Shown in pieces: positions 1 through 7,716 of a DNA stretch of 23,877 nucleotides. The notes under the pieces are model-generated. The model was given only the letters and a program-made list of their open reading frames with translations, made no database searches and was not told the DNA's origin. Positions within the stretch are counted from its first letter, which is position 1, and each line of letters starts with the position of its first letter. The stretch is from RGIG9608 sp045602425 (GTDB lineage Bacteria; Bacteroidota; Bacteroidia; Bacteroidales; Paludibacteraceae), in NCBI GenBank assembly GCA_045602425.1, contig JAZSBO010000018.1, forward strand, positions 1 to 23,877, in the 5' to 3' direction. The position numbers were made by a program, and so were the translations under genes.

Positions 1-958
1 TCGTCAACTCCAACGTCTCACTACTCGAACAACCCAAGTCATTCGTATAATTGTGTACGTATGTACCTGATTCTGTATATACATTACCACGCCACTCATA
101 ACGTTCACACGCTGTCTCTGTAACCGTCGTATGAGTATCATAAACATCGATGGTAACAGATTCTGTTTTTTTATCCAATTTTTGGAACGAAATATCATCT
201 ACACCAAAATCATTTCCGCCTTGTTCTGTACGTTGATTCAACAAGCGGATTGTAATATCTCCAGTATAATTGCCACTATTCCAAACTTCATAAAAATGTT
301 GCCAAGTGTCATTCCCTTGTAACGTAAATACATTTCCCAACTGAACACCTTCTATACTGAATTGCAATTGAGCTGGATTATCCAAAAAATTCACTGCATA
401 AGCCTGAAAAATGTAATCCTGATTAGGTTCAACGCTGATTGTTTGTTCCCAAACCACAAAATTTGGAGTAGTATGTCCATTAGCTATCAAATAGTTACCT
501 CTGCCGGAAGTATGGTCATATACTCTTCCCCAATAGTTGTGTACCTCACGAGCATTTGTCCAAATCGTATAACAACCTTCGGGGTGAAGCGTTGTTCCGC
601 CATTAGGGCGTTTGTAAGTATAACGAGAAACGAAGCCTGTATTCCCTTGTTCAAAATCGCCATTTTCCACAAGATTAATGCCCGTATCGTACAAATACGT
701 TACTTCAAAAGTTGTTGTTTGAGAAACTGTAGCGAGAGGATTCTGAATATCCGTAGCCGACAAGCCTTGAACCGGAGTCCACTGGTAAGATAATGCTCCT
801 TGTGGAGCAAGTAGTTGAACTGTAGTATTTGGACAGACTTTTACGTTTTTATCTGTAACCGAAACTTGAACTTGTGCAATTGCTGTTCTTGAAAAACCAA
901 TGATAGAAAGCAGTGCAACGCCGAATAAAAATTTTCTGTGTACCATAACTCTAAACAT
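1..958 (-). CDS. Secreted repeat/adhesin-like surface protein, C-terminus beyond window
   Basis: The minus-strand reading frame is open from about 958 to the left edge, so the protein is partial (at least 315 residues). Two starts are possible: 958 (M-F-R-V-M-V-H-R-K-F) and 946 (M-V-H-R-K-F); the latter gives a cleaner signal peptide, with a hydrophobic stretch and likely cleavage after A-I-A at residue 24. Numbering from 946: residues 30-87 resemble the Ig/PKD-like module seen in gliding-motility-type proteins (C-P-N-T-T-V-Q-L, then S-Y-Q-W-T-P and G-L-S); residues 91-256 look like a jelly-roll, carbohydrate-binding-type domain (N-L-V-E-N-G-D-F-E, ending D-D-I-S-F). From about 262 a C-x-x-Y-x-W-x-G-x-x-Y-x-x-S-G-T-Y repeat begins, a unit that occurs in tandem in very large Bacteroidetes surface proteins. 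An extracellular adhesin or polymer-binding protein, perhaps exported by type IX secretion, is inferred; the C-terminal sorting signal cannot be seen. Confidence 0.8.
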   Translation of the reverse strand, partial: MFRVMVHRKFLFGVALLSIIGFSRTAIAQVQVSVTDKNVKVCPNTTVQLLAPQGALSYQWTPVQGLSATDIQNPLATVSQTTTFEVTYLYDTGINLVENGDFEQGNTGFVSRYTYKRPNGGTTLHPEGCYTIWTNAREVHNYWGRVYDHTSGRGNYLIANGHTTPNFVVWEQTISVEPNQDYIFQAYAVNFLDNPAQLQFSIEGVQLGNVFTLQGNDTWQHFYEVWNSGNYTGDITIRLLNQRTEQGGNDFGVDDISFQKLDKKTESVTIDVYDTHTTVTETACERYEWRGNVYTESGTYVHNYTNDLGCSSSETLELT

Positions 959-1020
959 TAAAAGGTTAATACCCGAACTTGCTTCTTGTCGCAAGAACTC
1001 CTAATATGTCATTCTATTCT

Positions 1021-1665
1021 TTAGAAATAGATTTCGCCAAAATAATCGGGGCGATGAAAATCTGGATTTGCAACCTCTATTGCGTTCCAACTCACATAAT
1101 GAACATTTTTCGTGCCATCGCCACATTTATAAAAATTTGCCCAAATTTTTTCTGGTAAATTATTTCCATCCAAACCTATCAACTCAAAAGGAATTGCAAC
1201 TGTCAGCGACCACTCTGCCACGCCCGATTTTTCTTCAAAAGTTGATTTTTCTAATGAAGAATGACGAAGAATTTTCTTCATTTCTTCAGTAGGACGCGAC
1301 GTTCTATCTTCACGCGATTTATGCACTGCCGAAAGGCACGTTCCTATACAATTGAATTCAAAATTACAATATCCCTCTTGATCTACTCGCTTGCAAAAAA
1401 ATTCCACACAACTATCTTGCCAAACTGGCTCCTGATCATTTGCAAAAAGAGCTTTCAAACCTTCGCCCCTCACCTCATAGTGAATACAAATAGCGTTTGA
1501 CGAATAGGCAACATAAAACTTAGTTTCGGGTTTGTGAGAAAATTCTACCCAATTAATAACATCAATACTTCCAACAGCACCTTTTTGCTTCAAAACATTG
1601 CCCCATTCTGATATCGGCAACGTATCAAGAGTACTTATATAATCTATTTTCAATTGTTTTTTCAT
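1021..1665 (-). CDS. Carbohydrate-binding family 9-like protein
   Basis: This 214-residue protein resembles the stand-alone CBM9-like proteins of Bacteroides-type bacteria. It shows the family pattern F-Y-V-A-Y at about residue 50, P-V-W-Q-D-S-C-V-E-F-F near 80-90, F-E-F-N-C-I-G in the middle, and a late W-S-L-T-V-A-I-P-F segment followed by W-x-x-N-F-Y-K-C-G-D. The last residues (H-R-P-D-Y-F-G-E-I-Y-F) match the way such proteins usually end. No signal peptide is visible, so it is probably cytoplasmic or the sugar-binding role is indirect. It lies just upstream of the adhesin-like gene on the same strand, with a gap of about 60-75 bases. The family assignment is by recalled pattern; ligand and function are unknown. 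Confidence 0.7.
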   Translation of the reverse strand: MKKQLKIDYISTLDTLPISEWGNVLKQKGAVGSIDVINWVEFSHKPETKFYVAYSSNAICIHYEVRGEGLKALFANDQEPVWQDSCVEFFCKRVDQEGYCNFEFNCIGTCLSAVHKSREDRTSRPTEEMKKILRHSSLEKSTFEEKSGVAEWSLTVAIPFELIGLDGNNLPEKIWANFYKCGDGTKNVHYVSWNAIEVANPDFHRPDYFGEIYF

Positions 1666-1817
1666 AAATATCTGTCTTTGTTTATTTTGTAAAGAAATAA
1701 TTTTTTTTTCAAAAATCCAAATTTCTGATTATTTTTTGTTTTCCAAAACAGAAGTAACTCTTTATTTTTCTGCTGCAAAAATCATTGGATTATTCTCCTC
1801 TTTTGTAAGCAAATCGT

Positions 1818-1825
1818 TATCTTTG
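1818..1825 (+). promoter_or_regulatory. Bacteroidetes-type -7 box for the dcp operon
   Basis: The octamer tatctttg fits TAnnTTTG, the -7 element recognised by the Bacteroidetes primary sigma factor. It lies 29 bases before the ATG at 1855, leaving a leader of about 25 nt. No TTG -33 element was found at a spacing of 19-21, so only half of the promoter is supported. Confidence 0.5.
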
Positions 1826-1854
1826 CAAACTTTAATTTATTTTTAACAAGAAAT

Positions 1855-3948
1855 ATGAAAACAAAGTTCACTATCTTACTATTTTTACTATTAAGTTGTA
1901 TCTCTATGCTTGCAAAAAATCCATTTTTCAATTATCAGAATTGGAATACTCCACATGGGACTTATCCTTTTAATGATATTAAACCCAAGCATTATATGCC
2001 AGCTTTCGACGAGGCTTTTACTCAAAGTCTAAAAGAAATTGACGAAATTGCCAACAATCTGGAATTACCAACATTTGCAAATACGATAGAAGCCTACGAA
2101 AAATCTGGGAGAATGCTTTCTGTTGTAGCAAGTTGTTTCTATAATCTAACGAGTGCAGAAACAAATGATGAACTCCAGAAAATCGAATTGGAATTATCTC
2201 CAAAAATGTCGGAGTACTCAACAAAAATAATTTTGAATGAAAAACTTTTTGAACGAATTAAAATTGTTCACGAACAAAAGGATAATTTAAAATTATCGGC
2301 AGAGCAATCAAAATTGCTTGATGACATATACGAAAGTTTTGCAAACAATGGAGCAAACCTTTCTAAAGACAATAAAGTAAAATACAAAGAGTTATCAAAA
2401 AAACTATCAAAATTAACACTAACTTACGGACAAAATGTACTAAAAGCAACTAATGCTTGGACAAAACTCATCGAAGACGAAAGCCTGTTATTAGGAGTAA
2501 ATGATGATACAAAAAAAATGCTTCGTGAGAATGCAAAAGCAAAAGGCAAAGATGGTTTCCTTCTCAACTTAAAACCAACAACGTACATTCCAATAATGCA
2601 AGATTGTAGTAATCGTGACATCCGAAAAGAACTATATATTGCTTATAATTCTCGTTGTATTGGGGGCGATTTTGACAACACAGAGATTATTAAAAACATT
2701 GTAAATACCCGCCTTGAATTAGCACAACTTTTCAATAAACCTTGTTACGCAGACAAATCGCTTCGTAAAACAATGGCAGAAAACAAAGAAAATGTTTTTA
2801 ATCTTCTCAATCAGCTACGTGATGCATATATGCCCGTAGCAACTGAAGAATACAACGAGCTACAACAATTTGCTAAATCTATAGGTTTTTCAGGCGAGTT
2901 AAAAGCATGGGATTGGAGTTATTATAGCAAGAAACTACAAGAAGAAAAATATGCCATTTCTGATGACATCCTACGCCCTTATTTTGAACTCGAAAACGTT
3001 AAAAATGGGGTTTTTAATTTGGCAAAAAAACTTTATGGTTTAACGTTTGTAAAAAACGATAAAATACAAGTTTATCATCCTGAAGTTGACGCTTACGAAG
3101 TTTTTGATAAAAAAGGAAAATTCGTAGCCGTATATTATTGCGATTTTCATCCACGTGAAGGTAAAAGAGGTGGTGCTTGGATGAACGATTTTAAATCCCA
3201 ATGGAAAGAAGACAAAAAAGATTCTCGACCACATATTGTGAATGTTATGAACTTCACACGTGCAACGGACGATAAACCAGCTCTGCTAACATATGACGAA
3301 GTTGAAACATTCTTACATGAATTTGGGCACGGATTGCATGGAATGCTTACACGTTGCCAATATTCATATTTATCAGGTACAAACGTTCCGCGTGATTTTG
3401 TAGAACTTCCATCTCAATTTATGGAAAACTTTTTAGGCGAGAAAGAATTTCTCGACACCTTTGCTAAACACTATCAAACAAACGAACCAATGCCACAAGA
3501 TTTAATCGACAAGATAAAAGCATCACAAAATTACCACGTAGCCTATGCATGTACTCGTCAATTAAGTTTTGGATATTTGGATATGGCATGGCATACAATT
3601 ACAGAACCTTTCAGCGGCAATGTTATTGAATTTGGGAACAAAGCAATGGAACAAGTAAAAGTTCTTCCTGTCGTTCCAAACACTCAAATGGAAACAGCAT
3701 TTACACATATTTTTTCAGGTGGCTATGCTGCAGGATATTATAGCTACAAATGGTCAGAAGTACTTGATGCTGACGCATTTTCTGTCTTCAAAGAAAAAGG
3801 TATATACAACAAAAAAGCTGCTAACGCTTTCCGAAAAAATATTCTTGAACGTGGGGGAACAGAGCCTGCAATGACTCTTTACAAACGTTTCCGTGGTCAA
3901 GAACCTACAATTGACGCATTAATGATTCGAGATGGTATAAAAAAATAA
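1855..3948 (+). CDS. dcp: M3 family metallopeptidase, peptidyl-dipeptidase Dcp type
   Basis: A zinc metallopeptidase of family M3 (thimet/oligopeptidase-Dcp group), which releases dipeptides from the C-terminus of peptides. The zinc motif is H-E-F-G-H at residues 488-492, and the third ligand is probably E517 in the F-V-E-L-P-S-Q segment. The length of 697 residues is normal for Dcp. The N-terminus is hydrophobic (M-K-T-K-F-T-I-L-L-F-L-L-L-S-C), so the enzyme is exported; C15 after L-L-S could be a lipobox, or cleavage could occur after S-M-L-A further on. It starts the plus-strand run ending at 6840, with only 4 bases before argS. A periplasmic role in peptide degradation for nutrition is inferred; a lipoprotein form is possible. 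Confidence 0.92.
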   Translation: MKTKFTILLFLLLSCISMLAKNPFFNYQNWNTPHGTYPFNDIKPKHYMPAFDEAFTQSLKEIDEIANNLELPTFANTIEAYEKSGRMLSVVASCFYNLTSAETNDELQKIELELSPKMSEYSTKIILNEKLFERIKIVHEQKDNLKLSAEQSKLLDDIYESFANNGANLSKDNKVKYKELSKKLSKLTLTYGQNVLKATNAWTKLIEDESLLLGVNDDTKKMLRENAKAKGKDGFLLNLKPTTYIPIMQDCSNRDIRKELYIAYNSRCIGGDFDNTEIIKNIVNTRLELAQLFNKPCYADKSLRKTMAENKENVFNLLNQLRDAYMPVATEEYNELQQFAKSIGFSGELKAWDWSYYSKKLQEEKYAISDDILRPYFELENVKNGVFNLAKKLYGLTFVKNDKIQVYHPEVDAYEVFDKKGKFVAVYYCDFHPREGKRGGAWMNDFKSQWKEDKKDSRPHIVNVMNFTRATDDKPALLTYDEVETFLHEFGHGLHGMLTRCQYSYLSGTNVPRDFVELPSQFMENFLGEKEFLDTFAKHYQTNEPMPQDLIDKIKASQNYHVAYACTRQLSFGYLDMAWHTITEPFSGNVIEFGNKAMEQVKVLPVVPNTQMETAFTHIFSGGYAAGYYSYKWSEVLDADAFSVFKEKGIYNKKAANAFRKNILERGGTEPAMTLYKRFRGQEPTIDALMIRDGIKK

Positions 3949-3952
3949 CATT

Positions 3953-5746
3953 ATGAAATTAGAAAATAAAATAACAGAAATAACTATTGAAGCTTTAAAA
4001 AATCTTTACAGCATTGATTTCAATAGCTCTGATATCCAAATACAAAAAACAAAAAAAGAATTCGAAGGTGATTTGACTATTGTTACTTTTCCTTTTGTAA
4101 AATTAGTTCGAAAATCACCTGATGCTATTAGCACTGAATTAGGAGATTACATTTGCCGACACGAATCATTAGTTGAAAAATTCAATGTAATAAAAGGCTT
4201 CATTAATCTCACAATTGACGTTTCTTATTGGCTAAAAAAGTTAGAAGAAATAGATGCGGAAGAAAAATATGGTTTCGTTCCTCAAACAGAAAATTCACCT
4301 TTGGTAATGGTGGAATATTCCTCTCCAAACACAAACAAGCCTTTGCATTTGGGTCATATTCGTAACAATCTTTTGGGTTATAGTTTAAGTGAGATTCTAA
4401 AAGCAAATGGTAATAACGTTGTGAAAACCAATATCGTAAACGATAGAGGAATTCACATTTGTAAGTCGATGTTGGCTTGGAAAAAGTTTGGAGAAAATGC
4501 AACTCCAGTTTCTCTTAATGTAAAAGGCGACCATTTGGTAGGCGATTTTTATGTGAGATTCGATAAAGAATATAAAAAGCAAATAGAAGAACTTAAGGCA
4601 CAAGGTCAGTCTGAGGAAGATGCCAAAAAGAATGCTCCACTTATGCTTGAAGCACAAGAAATGTTGAGAGCTTGGGAAGCTGGCGACGCAGAGGTTCGCA
4701 AACTTTGGCAAAAAATGAACGAATGGGTTTATGCAGGGTTTGATGAAACATATAAACGCTTAGGCGTTGATTTTGATAAAATCTACTATGAATCTGAAAC
4801 CTATCTCGAAGGAAAATCAAAAGTAGAAGAAGGTTTGCAGAAAGGAGTTTTTTATAAGCGAGAAGATGGTTCTGTTTGGGCGGATTTAACTTCGGAAGGA
4901 TTGGACGAAAAACTTCTCTTGCGTGCCGATGGAACTTCGGTTTATATGACTCAAGATATTGGAACAGCGAAACTCCGATTCGAAGATTTTCCGATTGACA
5001 AAATGGTTTATGTAGTTGGAAATGAACAAAATTATCATTTTCAGGTATTGTCTATTTTGTTAGATAAATTGGGCTTCAAGTGGGGTAAAGATTTGGTTCA
5101 TTTCTCTTACGGAATGGTAGAACTTCCCGAAGGAAAAATGAAGAGCCGTGAAGGTACTGTTGTAGATGCCGATGATTTGATGGATGAGATGATTGCAACT
5201 GCAAAAGAAACATCGGAAGAGTTGGGTAAACTTGATAATTGCTCTCAAGAAGAGGTGGAAAATATTACCAGAATGGTTGGACTTGGAGCTTTGAAGTATT
5301 TTATTCTTAAAGTTGACCCTCGTAAGAATATGACTTTTGATCCAAAAGAATCAATTGATTTTAATGGGAATACCGGTCCGTTTATTCAATATACGTATGC
5401 TCGCATAAAATCTGTTTTAAGAAAAGCAGAAGAACATGGAATCGCTATTGATAACAAACTTGATAAGAACTTAAAAATTTCTGAAAAAGAGTCAGGATTA
5501 ATACAACTTTTAGTTGCTTTCACAGATATTGTACAATTAGCAGGGAAGGAATACAGCCCTTCTATAATAGCAAATTACACCTATGACTTGGTGAAAGAAT
5601 ACAATCAATTCTATCACGATTTCTCAATCCTAAAAGAAGAAAACGAATCGTTGCGTTCGTTCAGACTTTTGTTGTCGAAAAATGTAGCAAAGGTTATAAA
5701 ACTTGCAATGAGTTTGTTAGGAATAGAAGTGCCAGAAAGAATGTAA
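3953..5746 (+). CDS. argS: Arginyl-tRNA synthetase
   Basis: A class I aminoacyl-tRNA synthetase that charges tRNA-Arg in the cytoplasm. The HIGH signature appears as H-L-G-H at residues 132-135, preceded by V-E-Y-S-S-P-N-T-N-K-P and followed by I-R-N-N. The KMSKS-type loop is G-K-M-K-S-R-E-G at about 394-401, a form in which the second lysine precedes the serine. The N-terminal additional domain of ArgS covers roughly residues 1-105, and the C-terminal DALR anticodon-binding domain, ending in G-I-E-V-P-E-R-M, covers about 470-597. The length (597) is normal. It begins 4 bases after the dcp stop, so translation is probably coupled, and the chromate-transporter-like genes follow after 15 bases. 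Confidence 0.97.
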   Translation: MKLENKITEITIEALKNLYSIDFNSSDIQIQKTKKEFEGDLTIVTFPFVKLVRKSPDAISTELGDYICRHESLVEKFNVIKGFINLTIDVSYWLKKLEEIDAEEKYGFVPQTENSPLVMVEYSSPNTNKPLHLGHIRNNLLGYSLSEILKANGNNVVKTNIVNDRGIHICKSMLAWKKFGENATPVSLNVKGDHLVGDFYVRFDKEYKKQIEELKAQGQSEEDAKKNAPLMLEAQEMLRAWEAGDAEVRKLWQKMNEWVYAGFDETYKRLGVDFDKIYYESETYLEGKSKVEEGLQKGVFYKREDGSVWADLTSEGLDEKLLLRADGTSVYMTQDIGTAKLRFEDFPIDKMVYVVGNEQNYHFQVLSILLDKLGFKWGKDLVHFSYGMVELPEGKMKSREGTVVDADDLMDEMIATAKETSEELGKLDNCSQEEVENITRMVGLGALKYFILKVDPRKNMTFDPKESIDFNGNTGPFIQYTYARIKSVLRKAEEHGIAIDNKLDKNLKISEKESGLIQLLVAFTDIVQLAGKEYSPSIIANYTYDLVKEYNQFYHDFSILKEENESLRSFRLLLSKNVAKVIKLAMSLLGIEVPERM

Positions 5747-5761
5747 TGTAATCTACATCAA

Positions 5762-6310
5762 ATGAGTATTTATTGGAAAGCATTTCTTTCGTGCTTCAAA
5801 ATTGGAAGTTTTACTATTGGAGGTGGTTATGCTATGATACCTCTTATAGAAAACGAATTTGTAGAAAAAAAGAAATGGATTTCAAAAAATGATTTCATCG
5901 ACATACTTGCATTAGCACAATCAGCACCAGGTATTCTTGCCATTAATGTTGCTATTTTTATTGGTTATCGATTAAAAGGTATACGTGGGAGTATAATTAC
6001 AGCTTTAGGAACAGCCCTACCTTCTTTTTTAATCATTCTACTTATTGCTCTGTTTTTCAGAGACTTTAAAGATAATCATATTGTTCAAAATGTATTTAAA
6101 GGTATTCGTCCTGCAGTTGTAGCTCTCATTGCAGTTCCAGTTTTCAAAATGGCTAAAATTGCAAAAATCACTTATCGAACAATTTTAATTCCAATAATAT
6201 CAGCACTTCTCATTTGGCAATTAGGCATTTCGCCTGTTTGGATAATTATCATTGCAGGAATTGGAGGTTTTATCTATGGTAAGATCTCAGAAAAAAAACA
6301 AAATCCATGA
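5762..6310 (+). CDS. Chromate transporter-like half protein (CHR family), first of pair
   Basis: A 182-residue membrane protein with about five hydrophobic segments and the CHR hallmark F-K-I-G-x-F-x-x-G-G-G-Y-A-M-I-P-L near residues 11-28, followed by E-x-x-x-x-x-x-W-I and L-A-L-A-Q-S-A-P-G. These features match the short-chain chromate ion transporters (ChrA half type), which occur as adjacent pairs that together equal one full-length ChrA. Its stop overlaps the next start by 4 bases (ATGA, 6307-6310), so the two halves are translationally coupled. It sits 15 bases after argS. Chromate export is known for some family members; for Bacteroidetes pairs the real substrate is uncertain. Confidence 0.88.
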   Translation: MSIYWKAFLSCFKIGSFTIGGGYAMIPLIENEFVEKKKWISKNDFIDILALAQSAPGILAINVAIFIGYRLKGIRGSIITALGTALPSFLIILLIALFFRDFKDNHIVQNVFKGIRPAVVALIAVPVFKMAKIAKITYRTILIPIISALLIWQLGISPVWIIIIAGIGGFIYGKISEKKQNP

Positions 6311-6840
6311 TTTACATAAAACTATTTTTTACTTTCTTCAAAATCGGACTTTTTGGATTTGGCGGTGGATACGGAATGCTTTCTCTCATTCAACATGAAG
6401 TTGTAGAAGAAAACAAATGGATTTCAGCATCTGAATTTACTGATATCGTTGCTATTTCACAAATGACTCCAGGCCCCATTGGTATAAATAGTGCAACATA
6501 CATAGGCTATACCGCAACAAATAGTATAATAGGTTCTTGCGTAGCAACATTTGCAGTTATGCTACCCTCTTTTATCATAATACTTACAATTTGTCATTTT
6601 TTCGTAAAATTCAAAGAAAACAGCAATGTTCAATATATTATGAAAGGGCTTCGACCTGCCGTTATCGGGTTAATAGCAGCAGCAGCATTATTGCTCATCA
6701 ATAACGAAAATTTCATCGATTATTTAAGTTGGATATTTTTCGGTAGTACATTCATATTAAACAAATACCTAAAAGTTCACCCTATTTTAATAATCATTAT
6801 TGCAGGGTTTGCAGGATTCATTGTATATGAATTTTTATAA
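6307..6840 (+). CDS. Chromate transporter-like half protein (CHR family), second of pair
   Basis: A 177-residue membrane protein paralogous to the preceding one. It has F-K-I-G-L-F-G-F-G-G-G-Y-G-M-L-S-L near residues 11-27, then N-K-W-I, and I-S-Q-M-T-P-G-P-I-G-I-N, the version typical of the second half. Known short-chain CHR pairs are thought to form a heterodimer with opposite membrane orientation; that is family knowledge, not visible here. The gene overlaps its partner by 4 bases and ends directly against the stop codon of the convergent XRE gene, with no intervening base and no terminator hairpin. Confidence 0.88.
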   Translation: MIYIKLFFTFFKIGLFGFGGGYGMLSLIQHEVVEENKWISASEFTDIVAISQMTPGPIGINSATYIGYTATNSIIGSCVATFAVMLPSFIIILTICHFFVKFKENSNVQYIMKGLRPAVIGLIAAAALLLINNENFIDYLSWIFFGSTFILNKYLKVHPILIIIIAGFAGFIVYEFL

Positions 6841-7050
6841 TTAATCTCTTTGGAACTCCAAAATATCAGCAGGAGTACAATCTAAAACTTCACAAATTGC
6901 ATTTAAAGTCGAAAATCGAATAGCTTTAGCTTTTCCTGTTTTTAACACAGATAAATTAGCAATAGTAATACCAACTCGTTCAGAGAGTTCACTAAGAGAC
7001 ATTTTACGCTTAGCAAGCATTACATCTAAGTTGACAACAATCATAATCAA
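6841..7050 (-). CDS. Small XRE/Cro-CI type helix-turn-helix regulator
   Basis: A 69-residue DNA-binding protein. The HTH core is M-S-L-S-E-L-S-E-R-V-G-I-T-I-A-N-L-S-V-L-K-T-G-K-A (about residues 17-41), followed by F-S-T-L-N-A-I-C-E-V-L-D-C-T-P-A-D-I-L, which is the YozG-like single-domain form. Its start overlaps the end of the DUF2975 gene by 4 bases (7047-7050). In many bacteria a DUF2975 membrane protein and this kind of HTH protein are encoded together, so a membrane-linked regulatory pair is inferred. Several nearby Met codons (residues 1, 3, 11) make the exact start uncertain, but the overlap favours 7050. Confidence 0.9.
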   Translation of the reverse strand: MIMIVVNLDVMLAKRKMSLSELSERVGITIANLSVLKTGKAKAIRFSTLNAICEVLDCTPADILEFQRD

Positions 7051-7505
7051 ATAGTTAAATCATTTTCTTCCGACAACAAAACAGCTTTTCGGTAAATAAA
7101 TCCTAAAAACAGTAAAACAAACACCCCTATAAAATTTTCTATATTAATACAAATAGAATAATCATCATTTAATATATGAAGATTGTTTTCACACAAGAAA
7201 TATAACAGACAAGGAAGTACAGAGCAAAACAACAGAATACTATTCTTTCGCACAAAAAAATTCTTTCCCTTAATGATATTTGAGGTAAAAAATAGCAATA
7301 ATATAACTAAAACCAGCAGAGAAAATACACGCAAAATTACAATCGTTAATTTCAACCCAAAATAAGTTGTCCAATCTATTAACGGCAACCATTCGCCTAT
7401 AGCAATAAAGTAAGTTTGAGAAGCAACCCCTACAATTTGAATTAACACAAACAAAAACATTAATCCCAACAATACACCTAAAAATAGTTTTTTGCTTTTT
7501 ATCAT
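7047..7505 (-). CDS. DUF2975 family integral membrane protein
   Basis: A 152-residue protein with four predicted membrane segments at about residues 7-27, 45-72, 86-106 and 118-140. The segment S-N-I-I-K-G-K-N-F-F-V-R-K-N just before the third helix resembles the central loop of DUF2975 proteins (usually G-x-P-F). It is transcribed from a well-formed Bacteroidetes promoter (7536-7567) and followed by the overlapping XRE gene. The molecular function of DUF2975 is unknown; the constant partner suggests that it modulates or senses for the HTH protein. Confidence 0.8.
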   Translation of the reverse strand: MIKSKKLFLGVLLGLMFLFVLIQIVGVASQTYFIAIGEWLPLIDWTTYFGLKLTIVILRVFSLLVLVILLLFFTSNIIKGKNFFVRKNSILLFCSVLPCLLYFLCENNLHILNDDYSICINIENFIGVFVLLFLGFIYRKAVLLSEENDLTI

Positions 7506-7535
7506 AATACAATATATTTTTATCGTTTAACAATA

Positions 7536-7567
7536 CAAAAGTAATTAGTATTTTTTGTATAACAAAA
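7536..7567 (-). promoter_or_regulatory. Complete -33/-7 promoter for the DUF2975-XRE pair
   Basis: Read on the minus strand, ttttg (7567-7563) is followed after 19 bases by tacttttg (7543-7536), matching TTG-N19-21-TAnnTTTG. The ATG at 7505 lies about 30 bases after the -7 box. One of the two best promoters in the window. Confidence 0.75.
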
Positions 7568-7614
7568 CATTTTTTATTGTTTTTCGATAAATTTTTATAG
7601 CATTATATTTTTCG

Positions 7615-7622
7615 TAACTTTG
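7615..7622 (+). promoter_or_regulatory. -7 box for der
   Basis: The octamer taactttg fits TAnnTTTG. It leaves an untranslated leader of about 90 nt before the der ATG at 7717. No TTG was seen at the expected -33 spacing. Confidence 0.45.
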
Positions 7623-7716
7623 CAAAAGTATCAAAACACCTTTCCTCTTGCATAAAAACAAGTAATAGAATTGTTTGAGAAAATGAGAGGTATTTAATTT
7701 ATTAAAAAAGAAAGTT

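Noticed and set aside
362..793. Plus-strand open frame opposite the adhesin-like gene
   Set aside because: It lies antisense to a frame with signal peptide and recognisable domains; its own translation shows no domain or signal.
983..997. Hairpin ttcttg-tcg-caagaa after the CBM9-like gene, considered as a terminator
   Set aside because: The stem is only 6 bp and no U-tract follows on either strand.
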